From Lactuca virosa (Eukaryota > Streptophyta > Magnoliopsida > Asterales > Asteraceae): 64,000 nucleotides of DNA. The notes below the pieces were generated by a model that saw only the letters and a program-made list of their open reading frames with translations, searched no databases and had not been told where the DNA came from. Positions 33,959-45,400 of the stretch are shown here, in pieces (within the stretch, counting starts at the first letter, position 1; each line of letters opens with the position of its first letter). The stretch spans positions 252,803,322 through 252,867,321 of the forward strand of contig CAKMRJ010005412.1 in assembly GCA_928212115.1 (NCBI GenBank), given 5' to 3'. The position numbers and the translations under genes are program-made.

Positions 33959-36900
33959 CTACAAAATATAAGAGAAACGTACATGTATTAAGGAATTGAA
34001 TTCATGTGTAATCTCGATTGAGTACTCTCGACCTTCAAATGTATTTTTAGGGACCGTAGTTTGCGTATTGATTACGACGTTTAATGTGACTTAATTGTTT
34101 GGTGACCCGAATGGATCTTGACCCGACCCTACTTCTAGGAGCACGACCCAATATAGATAATTAGATGGATAAGTGGTTGGGGTAGGACTACAATTTGACT
34201 TTTGAGAAAAAATTGATAAATTTTCAAGATTTTTAAGGAGTTGGTGACGTGGCTCCTTTATAACCCGGACTAATAGGTAGGCCGGGTGACAATTGATGAC
34301 ACGACAAGATAAAAATACACAACACATAATGAAATAGGAACAAAATTGAAATTTGAATTCTTGTTCGTGTCGTGTTCGTGTCAAGTTTAAAAAATACGAT
34401 GTCGTGTCGTGTCGTCTTCGTGTTTAAATTTCACACAAAATTGACACGATTTAACATTTATTTGTCGTGTTATGTATGATTAAATATTAATTAAATAAAC
34501 TAATTGTTATTTTGTGTTATCTTTGTCGTGTCGTTTTCGTGTTAGACAAAAATACGACACGATGATCCGATTTGTCATCCCTACTAATAGGCGGTGCAAA
34601 ATACAAAACGAACGTATATTTCATATATAACACATAATAACTATCAAAGCATGAAATGGATTTACGTTTACGTTTTGGATCATTTCTTATATAGGTCCCT
34701 TTATAAATTAAAACATTTTTTTTTCAAAATGATGATATTTTAAAAACCCAATATTTATAAATGAATAAGACATGAGTGAAACAAATAATGTAATATAATA
34801 AGCCAGACTATGATATTCACTGTTCATAAATGAATAAGGTGTTAGTTAAAAAAAGAGCTTAACGTCTTAAGCCAATTTTACTTATTCATTGCTGAATAGA
34901 TCAATGAACAAATTCATATGTCTTGTCTTTTGACCCAATAAACAAGCCTGGTGTTCGTAATCTGGTTTGATAGCAGCAAATGGTGTTCGTAATCTGATTG
35001 CAGAAAACTATAAAAAAATCGAACTTTAAGGATTAATTCCTTGAACCTAAAATTGATGAGAGAATATACGCTTTTCGGTCATTAATTCTTTCTTTAAAAT
35101 CAAAATGAAATTGAAATCAATGGAGCCATCGAACTTGAAATTCAAAATTAGTGGGGTTAAGTGAGAAGCGAGCCTCAAATGAAACTCAAACCAAACCTGA
35201 AATCGAAATGGCGTTGAGCGATAAGCGTCTAGTTTCATGCTGATGGTCGATGTTGTTTTGTGGCTAAATGATAACAGTAAAGACGAGTGGATGAAAAGTA
35301 ATAATACCAAAATAAATAGGAAGAATGAGAAGAAAAACATTGATTTGGTTCTTAAAATCAGGTCTTCAAATAAGAAGACAAAATTAAAATCGAAAATTCG
35401 ATAAAATGAGGGATCACATAAATGAATGATATGTTGCCTAAAATGATTCCAAAAAATTAGGAATTAATTTTGAAATTATAGTTCCTGATTTACATGACCG
35501 TTATTAGTATATCTTTGGTTTCAATTTGGGCGGCAAAAAGAATTGTTGATTGCTTAGAAAAATGACACGTAGCAAATTCTTGGTTTATAAGAATGACACC
35601 TGCCATTAAATACACTCTTTTATTAGAGTAGGGATATGGTATACGAATCTAATATTCTAATATTCTATTGTTCATAAAATAGAATATGAAATATATTCTA
35701 ACATTATATGTTTTAGAATATTTCAATGTAAAATATGTTGAAATTATTGGCTTAGAGTATTAGAAGGTATGAGCTGTGAGGCGATGATATTGAATGAGTA
35801 TTTATTTTTTAATATCCAAATTGATTATCTAAGTCTAAGAAGCTTAGCTAAAAAATAACGCACTATGAGGCGATGATCTGGCTATCTTGAGAAGTTTTTT
35901 TGTTTCCATTTGGTTGTTTCTGGTTATAGGTCTATGTGACTATAATTTAGGGGTTTTCAATTATTCTTGAGCTGCTTGTGGACACAGTGCTTAATTAATT
36001 ATAATAATGTTGAAAGTCAGTTGAGTATGGAAGCGCACCCCAAACCAATCTGTAGGCCGATCAGTCAATTTCAAAATTGATTCCTTATGAAGGTTAGTTG
36101 TTTTTTTACTTGGTTTATTGTAATAACACCCTTTAGAAAAGAGTCTTATGTGATTTTTGAAGATTTTATACAAATAAATCATACATATTCTCTTATCTTA
36201 GTATATATGATGAAATTAAATACGACCATTTTGATTCAATTTAAACTAGGAAGGTATTTAATTTAGACATATTGTGAAGTTATATTAATATTCTTTCTTC
36301 TTTATCTGCAGATTACTCAAGCCTATGGGTTTAATTGAAAGAATTTTATTCGGCTCCATTTTTTAAGGAATGATTATATTTCATATGAACATATATATTC
36401 TCTTTTCTACTAAGTTATGTAATTTTTTTTAATAAACAATATGTATAAAAACTTATATTTATTGATTATCCAAGGCATTGAAGATGGAGGCATGTAGAGG
36501 ATTCGTCAGATAAAGAAACATAGAATTTCTACTCAAAATTATTAAAATACAATGATTTTTTTTATTTAAAGACTACTTGTAAATGGTAAATCACCCATTT
36601 GTGATTGCTTAAACATTTTGATGCAGATTGGATCGAAAATAATAGAAATTGAAGGAATTTTATTCAGCTCCCTTTTTAAGGAATGATTATATGTAAAGAG
36701 AGAGATACTAGCAAAATAAGCCTATTTCTACTACTTAACAGACTTCAATTCAGCCAAAAAGCTCCAACAGAGTCCCCCAACTGCTTTTCCTGCCTCCACT
36801 TTATTTACTCCAGAAAAGACCATATTGCCCCTATGTTGACTTACATCAGATTCTCTCTTCCTATACAACTTCTCTTCCATTTTATTTATAGTTGATTTTA

Positions 36901-37304
36901 GATGTTATTTTGGGGTTTAAATACCTGGTTTTGTATTTGGTTAATAAGTCATTAATAAATGGTTTGCAATGTTTACTATATCTTTAATTTTAAGTTTTTA
37001 CCCTTTTGTAATTTTGAGTTTTTATCTTGTGTGTACTAGTTATTATTTAATCGGTTATACTTTTAATTTTGAGTTTTTACCCTTTTGTGGTTTTGAGTTT
37101 TTATCTTGTATGTACTATTTAATCGGTTATACTTTATAGTTGCATCTACAGTTTTTTTGTTCTTTTATTCTTTGTTGAAATCTAATATTAAATGCTAACC
37201 TTTCTCAATCGGAGAATGCAATTTTAAATTAATATTTGCTAATAAGTGATTTGTTTGTTATCAATGGTTACTTGCTTCTAAAGTTCTAATAATTAGTATT
37301 TTGT

Positions 37305-37365
<61 letters not shown>

Positions 37366-37867
37366 TTTCATGATATCTTTTATTGTAATATAGATATTTT
37401 ATACTGTTTATGTTTCATAAAACATTTTGTCCATGATTTATTGTCTATGTTTTTTTTGTTAGTTTTTATTATATTATACAACATAATCATTTTCTCTTTT
37501 AATCTAGGCATATAGGACATTGCTCATATCTTCAAAATACAATGCAATTTTATTTAAGTTGATAATTCTACGGATAAAACATATAAGTTTCTAAAAGAAA
37601 TAACTATTAGCAAATGTATCGTTAATTAAAACATCTATTAACTTTTAAAGTTTTTATACGTTGGTCCCGTGTAGTGCCCGGGTTATAACCTAGTTCTCAA
37701 ATTAAAGACAACATGATGAGTCAAACATCAAATTGAAACCGAAGGAAAATTTCACTTTCATTGATTAAATTATCTTAATACATTCTTTCCACTCAAAATT
37801 AAAAACATATTCTTCATTTTAACATTTCATTTATTGACCGCTAAAAGTATTCATTGCCTTTTATCTT
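33959..37867. other. intergenic region with dispersed repeats
   Basis: No supported gene. Visible items: a GTCGTGT-rich stretch (34285-34600) with inverted similarity between its ends; a direct repeat of about 40 bp with the core TTTTAAGGAATGATTATAT at about 36345-36382 and 36657-36692; a (TA)n array (37309-37360); and a Helitron-like end (listed separately). The 97-codon minus ORF at 35047-35340 is low-complexity Phe/Leu and is not convincing. Confidence 0.55.
37640..37693 (+). mobile_element. Helitron-like 3' terminus
   Basis: CCCGTGTAGTGCCCGGG (37666-37682) can form a 6-bp stem with one mismatch. It is followed by TTATAAC and CTAG (37690-37693), then T. A GC hairpin about 10 bases before CTRR with a T after it is the canonical 3' end of Helitron rolling-circle transposons. 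A matching 5' end (TC.. after A) is uncertain; TCTACTACTTAAC at about 36727 is a candidate but is preceded by T. No helicase is visible, so it would be non-autonomous. Confidence 0.5.
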
Positions 37868-38415
37868 TCATGGATAGCCACATGCCCCATAAGCTGCAAT
37901 AAAAAACAATATTAGTTTCAATCAAATATGAAAATACATGTTCAATCACAAGTCTTATATTTATGATATTGTTTGATGTACGTAAAAAAATTATGATGAC
38001 AAAGGAACTTACAAGGATCTGTCACAGCGATAACAGCATAACTTCCATCACATTCGCCATTAGTTCGAAAGTTCATATCAATAGCATAGGATGCATGGTT
38101 TCGCACAGTATCAGGGTCAAAGCATGAACCTCCTGGTTGGATATCCCCACAGTTGATTCGTCCACAAAGGTAGTCAAGAACTTCTTGTAACTTTGGTTCT
38201 GGAGCTTGGGTTTGAGCCACACACCATGTTTTTCCCTATCCAATTATCATAACAATTAAACTTCCACTAAGATCAACAATTTGATGTAATGTTTGGAATC
38301 TACGAATGTACAAATGATAGAGCTTTTCAAGATATCTTACATGTACGTAACTGGAGCACATGATGAAGCAGAAGAAGAAACCAAGAGAGCACAATGAGAA
38401 GGTTAGGTTTGCCAT
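37868..38415 (-). CDS. secreted X8 (CBM43) domain protein, three exons, intact
   Basis: Exons 38415-38341, 38235-38013 and 37893-37868 join in consistent phase (0, then 1) to 107 residues. Exon 1 codes a hydrophobic signal peptide (MANLTFSLCSLGFFFCFIMC). Exon 2 carries the X8/CBM43 domain: KTWCVAQ, an LDYLCG..NCGDIQPGGSCF core, ASYAIDMNF and GECDGSYAVIAVTDPS, with the family's conserved cysteines. Exon 3 adds YGACGYP and stop. X8 domains bind callose (beta-1,3-glucan); small X8 proteins act at the cell wall and plasmodesmata. There is no clear GPI-anchor tail, so it is probably soluble and apoplastic. Donors GTAAG and acceptors GATAG/TGCAG are good. AATAAA occurs in the 3'UTR near 37830. It is the only plainly intact gene here. 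The specific paralogue cannot be named. Confidence 0.93.
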
Positions 38416-38589
38416 TATTTTATAATATGTCTTGTGAATGTTCATTTGATTATATACTGTATACGATTTGTAACGGTTTGAGAACTTTGAGATATGGGAA
38501 ACATAAGAATATAACATTTGCAATTAATTGAATATATTATATAAATATTTTGTAAGATTATAAAGACAAAGTACAATAAATGAACAATG

Positions 38590-39037
38590 TATTTAAATGG
38601 TTATCCTCTTTATTAAATGAAGGTTTTTTGCCACTTGTTACACTCTCATTCAATTTGTCAAATGTCATTTTGTGATTATTTTGAATTAATTTTTTTTCAC
38701 ATGTCATTTTATGAGTTTTTCTTTTTTATTAATTTCACATAATATTATAATGTAATAATTGCAATAAATGTAGCAATAAATGAATATTAATTTCATTAAT
38801 AAATTTACCTTTTAAAAAATTCCCATTAAAACAATTCATTATTTTTTAAATTTATTTGTTTAAAATGTTCCATTATAATAATTCATTATTTTTTAAATGT
38901 AGCAATAAATTGGATATTAATCTCATTAGTTTCTTATTTTCTTATAATAGTAATTCCCATTAAAACATTTCCATTATAATAGTAATTCATTATTTTTCAT
39001 ATTTTCTTATAAATTCAAAGTTTTCAAATATTATGAC

Positions 39038-39111
<74 letters not shown>

Positions 39112-39225
39112 ATTAACCAATTTAATACACAAGTCTCACAACTAGTTTAAATATATTTTATGGTTAGGCCATTAAAAAGACTGCCCACCAGTAGCTTTAA
39201 TGTGAACGTTCGTCTAAAAAGAAAA
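38590..39225 (+). repeat. tandem duplication of AT-rich unit, copy 1
   Basis: Begins near GAAGGTTTTTTGCCACTTG and ends with GACTGCCCACCAGTAGCTTT..CGTCTAAAAA. Copy 2 at 39240-39810 has the same order. Copy 1 contains a (TA)n array (39041-39104) that is short in copy 2. Non-coding; it lies upstream of the X8 gene. Confidence 0.85.
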
Positions 39226-39812
39226 AAAAAAATCCTCTTTAATAATGAAGGTTTTTTTTGCCACTTGTCACACTCTTATTCAATTTGCCAAATGTCATTT
39301 TGTGGTTATTTTGAATTAATTTTTTTTCCACATATCATTGAGTTTTTCTATTTTATTAAATTTCACATAATATTATAATGTAATAATTGAAATAAATGTA
39401 GCAATAAATGAATATTAATTTCATTAATAAACCTACCTTTTAAAAAAGTTTCCATTAAAACAATTCATTGTTTTTTTTAAATTTATTTGTTTAAAAATTT
39501 TCATTATAATAATTCATTATTTTTTAAATATAGCAATAAATGGATATTAATCTCATTAGTTTCTTTTATTTATTAAATTATTTTTTTAAATTTAAAAGGA
39601 AAAAAAAACATTTCCATTATAATAGCAATTCATTGTTTTTCTTATTTTCTTATAAATTCAAAGTTTTCAAATAGTATGACCTTTATATATATTTTTTAAA
39701 TTAACTTATTTAATACATGGGTCTCACAATTAGTTTAAATATATTTTATGGTTAGGCCATTAAAAAGACTGCCCACCAGTAGCTTTAATGTGAACGCTCG
39801 TCTAAAAAAAAA
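39226..39812 (+). repeat. tandem duplication of AT-rich unit, copy 2
   Basis: Matches copy 1 with small indels; it shares GACTGCCCACCAGTAGCTTT at its end. No coding content. Confidence 0.85.
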
Positions 39813-39913
39813 ATAAGTAAAAATCGTAACCGAAGCCACCAGCTCATGACGAGTGAAGCATTGTAGTGCTCGTGTTTCTTATTTAGTGGTAGAATCAAAT
39901 TACATATTTTAAA

Positions 39914-40084
39914 CAAAACTAATTTTATAAATAGCTATGTTTTATTTTTATATATAAAAAACATTCGATAAAATGTTAATATCTTTGGTAAGTTAATAAT
40001 TAAAACTGATTTTATAAATAGATATGTTTTATATTTATATATAAAATCTTGGATAAATCTTAATATTTTTGGTAAGTTAATAAT
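39914..40084. repeat. 89-bp direct repeat
   Basis: AAACTAATTTTATAAATAG at about 39914 and AAACTGATTTTATAAATAG at about 40003, each followed by TATGTTTTAT.. and ending GGTAAGTTAATAATTA. It abuts the left end of the foldback element. Confidence 0.75.
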
Positions 40085-41386
40085 TAGAGAAATCTTTAGA
40101 AAAATCTCAATATTTTGGGTAAGTTTATGAAAAAGGTACAAATTTTATTTTGTTAACAAAAAAGTCTTGATTACTAGATAAAAAAAATTCAAATCAACCA
40201 TTTTTTACGGTTAAACTATTTTTTATCTGGTTACCTATGTAAAAGACTCATTATTTAACACGGTTTATGAAAAAAGTCATAAATTTTTATTTTATTTCAA
40301 CTCTTTTAGCCTTTCGCTAAAAAAATTTGAATTTTTTTAATTGAAATTATGAATAAGAATTAACGTCATTAAGCTCCATAAAACTAAGGATTAACAACTT
40401 CTATAACCAATTATATTCCACAAAGCAATGACGTTGGCATCATTTTGAACTCATCATCGTCCATATAATCCATTTTTCATACAAATTTATGTTACAAGTA
40501 TTATAAGATATTTAATTTTTGTGTTTAACACCTTAGTACAGTCTACCTTAAAGGAGGATAAAGGAAAATCAATTGTTATGTTCATATAAGAAACCGTTGA
40601 CTGATGATAAACTAATCAGTACAATAGTAACTTATGTGAGACTATATAGATTATATAAAAGAATATGAGTTTTATCCTTAAATCTTAAATATATATGACC
40701 AATTCATACATGGATTAATTATTTTATGAACATAAAGAAATTGATCCATGAAGGAATCGTAAAGTAATTGATCCATGTAGGAATTGTTATGTTCATATAG
40801 TAATTGATCAATGGCGAAATTGTTCATATATGCTTAAGATTTAAGGATAAAACTCATATTTTTCTTTATAATCCGTACAACCTCACATAACCTACTATTG
40901 TATTGATTAGTTTATTACTAGTCAACGGTTTCTAATATGAACATAACAGTTGGTTTCCTTTAACTTAATTTTAGTTAAATTGTACTAAGGCATTCAACAC
41001 ATAATTTGAATATCTTATAATACTTGTAATATAGATTTGTATGGGAAATGGATTATATGGACGATGATGAGTTTAAAATGATGCTAACGTCATTGTTTTA
41101 TGACAAATAATCGGTTATAGAGATCTTTAATTTTTAGTTATATGGAGCTTAATGAAATTTATAATTATACATAATTTCAAACAAGAAATTTCCAGTTTTT
41201 TAGTGAAAGGGTAAAAGAGTTGAAATAAAAGAAATTCACGACTTTTTCATAAACTGTGGCAAATAATGAGACTTTTCTAGATGATTTGAATTTTTTATCC
41301 GATAATCAAGATTTTTTTGTTAAAAAAATAAATTTTGGGACTTTTGTATAAACTGACCCAAAATATTGAGACTTTTCTGGAGATTA

Positions 41387-41388
<2 letters not shown>
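40085..41388. mobile_element. foldback element with long inverted repeats (Mutator-like ends)
   Basis: The two halves are inverted copies of about 640 bp with the axis near 40750. The left arm includes TCTCAATATTTTGGGT (about 40105-40120), GACGTTGGCATCATTTTGAA and TGACTGATGATAAACTAATC. The right arm has their reverse complements, for example TTCAAAATGATGCTAACGTC in the form TTTAAAATGATGCTAACGTC (41072 on). The right end reads GGTAATCTCCAGAAAAGTCT on the minus strand, in the style of long-TIR Mutator-like MITEs. No ORF. The expected 9-bp duplication cannot be seen because the right flank is a (TA)n array. Confidence 0.8.
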
Positions 41389-41424
<36 letters not shown>

Positions 41425-41451
41425 TATATATATATATATATATATATATAA
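41389..41451. repeat. (TA)n array left of MITE
   Basis: About 60 bases of TA with one TAGATA variant, between the foldback element and the MITE at 41452. Confidence 0.95.
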
Positions 41452-42003
41452 GGAAAAATGAATATATGGCTGTCATGTATGTAATATTAGGTATAGAACC
41501 ATCTAAATTGACTTCATTTTGATTAAAAAACACAATTTTCTTTCATTGTTAGCTTCTTCCCATTGCTTTTGAAATCATATTATTTTTTATTTTGGAATTC
41601 ATCCCCAACATCTATGTATTTCGAATGTGTTTTTTATTAGACCTCTAGTAAAAGATTCATAACTTCCTTCGACACCTACCTTATGTATACTTACATTGTT
41701 TTTTTTATGGATTATGGGAAGAGGTTTATCGGGTTTTTATTGAACAATTTCAATTTTCACTATAGTTTTCTGTAATAAATTTCAATATACCGAACTACAT
41801 GTAGTTGGTAAAATATTTTTCTACACGGTTTGTGGTGCAAAAGTAAACTTATAAAACTCCATAAAAATATATACAAAGCCTGACATAAGCTCTAATAGAG
41901 GATACACGAAATATAGTAGAGACATTTGATTGAATTTTGTTAATATTATGTAGTTTTTGATGGTTCTATTCCTAATATTATGTACATAACAACCACATAT
42001 TCC

Positions 42004-42006
<3 letters not shown>
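41452..42006. mobile_element. MITE with about 50-bp terminal inverted repeats between (TA)n arrays
   Basis: The left end (GGAAAAATGAATATATGG..GTAATATTAGGTATAGAACC) and the reverse complement of the right end (GGGGAATATGTGG..ATAATATTAGGAATAGAACC) match over about 50 bases. The interior (about 450 bp) is AT-rich and non-coding. Both flanks are TA arrays (41389-41451; 42007-42083), as expected for insertion into a microsatellite in the manner of Micron-type MITEs. The superfamily is not determined. Confidence 0.7.

Positions 42007-42083
<77 letters not shown>
42007..42083. repeat. (TA)n array right of MITE
   Basis: Pure TA array of about 77 bases. Confidence 0.95.
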
Positions 42084-42085
<2 letters not shown>

Positions 42086-42476
42086 TTAGGTTATTGTATA
42101 GATGTATGATTAAATGTGGGCCAATCAATTTTTTAATCTTAATACAAATTGAATAATATTAAATTAATATAAATAAAATAAAAAACCATCACATTAAATG
42201 AAAACGGGTGCATAAGGGTATTTGTCTACATTTCTCATCACCACTAAAATAGGAAACTACCTATTTTGATCTGAACTGACCGCATAATCCCAAGATCATC
42301 GCAGAACCCCGGATTCGAGTATCGTTTCTATCGGAACACAAAATTAAAGAATATTTACTAGAATCAACAAAAAAAGCGGTAGATTATGTTCTTGTTTTGT
42401 ATATAATCATCGATTCTCCAAGAGTTGTTTACTGAAGTTGCATTGTGATATTTCGAAGAAGAAAAATTGGAGTATA

Positions 42477-45400
42477 ATGAGGAGTACAAGGTCGAGTGCT
42501 TTCACGATAAAATTTAAGAACACACCAGCAACGGTGTTGAATCTTGATGAAGACGATGATGATTTCGTTTCTCCCCTAGAGGTAATTTTTGTTTTTATTT
42601 TTTTTTATTTTTACGGTTGAATCCTTAAAATTATGTTTGATTATTTGAACAATGCAGTATTTATATGTGTTTTTGAAGTTTTATAGAATAAAGTTGATTA
42701 AATATATGCAAAAGAGGCGTAATTTTTTTATTAGGGTTTTGTCAAATCGAATATGAAAAATCTGTTAGAATGTTTGAATAATAGGGGATGTGATTGTGGT
42801 TTTGTTATGTATTTATAAAGAATATAAAGTTAGTTTTTGTTATGTTTTATGGCTGTGATTTTGGGGGGTACGTTATTTGGTTATGTTAGGGCTTCCATAA
42901 TTAGTATATGACTTTCAATTCTTTAGGAATAAGTAATCGTAAATATATCGCATTTTGTCGGAATCAAAACATACATATTCTTGTATGTGGTTGAATTATG
43001 GATCATTATATTGGAAAATATTACTAAGTAACTGTATTTCTTTGATTCATCAGTTGTTGCCCAAGCTGAGCAGGAGCCTATTAATGTTGCAACTACAAGT
43101 GAAAAAAAGGTCAAAAGGAAATATTCTACAAGATCAACACCCGTAAAAGACAAGATCATTTCTCCACCTACAGGTAGTTTTATGTATTTGGTTTCTGATT
43201 TATAATACAAATTATTTTAGAATATGTTATAATGTTAATATATGGTATTCTTTAAGAATTAATGTACATTTTATCATTGTACCAGAATGAGTTATATTAA
43301 TTGTATATTTTACTTACTTATAATATAATGTTGAAAATAATTGTATATTCTGTTAGAATATTTTGAAAATAACTATCTGTTTTTATTTGATGAAGCAGTT
43401 GGTGAACAAGGTGAATAGATTCCTATTAATATTGTTGGAACAAGTGAAACAAAGGTAAACAGGAAAAAATTTCAAGCTCAGAACCTGGAAAAGATAATAT
43501 AGCTTTTGGACATTCATGTAATTTCTTAATTTGGTTTATTTTCTTATTTGGTTTAGTAGTGAGATAGTTAAAATATGGTCTAGTAAAACTTGTAATTGTA
43601 TAATATATAATTCTGTTAGAATTAGTATACAATTAAATGTTTTAACATAATGATTTATAAAACTTCTATTGTATATTTAAATAACTGTTAATGGGTAATT
43701 AAATACATATTGTGTAATAATGAGTGGAACATAACTAAGTATGTTTATGTGATTCAGCAGTTGACACCAAAGGTGAACAGAAGACGATTAATATTGATAG
43801 TACAAGTGTAAAAAGGGTAAAAAGGAAGTATTCTCTAAGAACAACACCTGAAAAGGATAAGAAGAATTATGTAGAAGCAAGACCTGAAAAGAAAAAACCA
43901 AGAAGTTTGAATGAATTACTTGTGGAGAGTATGAGTGGATCAAAGAGAAAAAATGAAAAGGTAGAAATTGGTATGAATGTGGAAGTTAAGGAAGTTGTTG
44001 GTAAAGGTAAAAAGGTAGTGAATGATCCACAGTCAAAGCAATCACCAAAGAGAAAAAAGGAGAAAAAAAGAATATGAGAATGTGAATGTGAAAAAGATGG
44101 AGGGCAAGGTTAGAAAAGTGAGTAAGGAGCATCCAATAAGGTTTTAGAAGACTAGGAACTAGAATGAATCCTGGAAGGGTTAGTGCAGCTGTGAAAGTGA
44201 TGTCCCCTGCACAAAAAAATGGGATTGTGTCTATGGGTTTTGTATCACTTCTGAATATTGACATGGACAGTACTCCGAGGTTACTTAACTACTATCTCTT
44301 AGATCACTATGATCCACAAAGTAGCCGTCTAGTTCTTACAATTACCAAAGAGACGGTGCATGATATGTTGAGGTTACCAAATGATGGGGAAGACTTCATG
44401 AACATGCCTAGTTATGAAAAAGACAATGAAATTATGCAAGAATGGAAAAATCAATATGAAAAAAGGGTTTAATGGTGAAGAATACCCGAAGAGGATCAAA
44501 AACACAAAGCAAAACAATATGATGTTTAAGCTGAATTTCCTTACCCTTTTCATTAGCACATTTGTGGAATCAACAATGAGTGGTAAAAAATCAAATAAAT
44601 GTTGTTAATAAGTTGGTGTTGGTGAAAGACTTATCGAAGATTGATTGGTGTAAGTATATTCTAGATTGTTTGGTTAGCAGAAAACAGTTGTGGAGAAGGG
44701 ATGATAACACATGCTATTACAGTGGACCTATACTCGTTTTGACGATAATCTTGTTGTGTTAAGTAGATTTATACTTTAATGTATATTAAATTATATATAT
44801 TGAACTAATAAATCTACATTTTTGTGTGATGTAGCCGGGTGTATGTGTATAACACGAAGTTCTCAAACGTGAAGTTAATGAAAAGGGTACCGTTTGTCCG
44901 ACATGTTACGGGTGATGTTCTTGAAAAAGAGAGAAGTTAGAGATTAATATGGGAGGGTTTGGAAGGCAACTACAGCAGGACTTTGAAGATGTTTATGTTG
45001 ATGATGAAATGATGGATGAAGATGAAATGTTGGATGGTCTTAAGCGAGATTATGGGGATGAGGAGGTAAGACATAAACTTATAATAAAAAAATATGTTAT
45101 ATTCATAAGCATTGAAGTAGATGTGTACTTTTGACGTAAAAGTTAAAAGTAATAGGTACAATTATTCTCTTGACAACTAACTCTATTAGAATTTTGGTAC
45201 TCATAATTTGATCTACCATTTTCAGGCTTACGCGGCTGTTATCGAGCATAGCTATGAAATAATTTTTTCCGAAAAGAAGACTATACAAATGGCTTTGAAA
45301 GCTGGAATGGAAAATTTTCCAGATAGTATGCTGTTGAAGGAATGGTACGAAAAAAATGAATTATTCAATGAAGTTAAGAATGAAGGAAATGGAGGAATGA

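Noticed and set aside
35047..35340. 97-codon minus ORF with Phe/Leu-rich start
   Set aside because: Low complexity, no homology recognised, no convincing splice or promoter signals.
36727..37693. Complete Helitron
   Set aside because: The 3' end is plausible but the candidate 5' TCTACTAC is preceded by T, not A, so only the 3' terminus is annotated.
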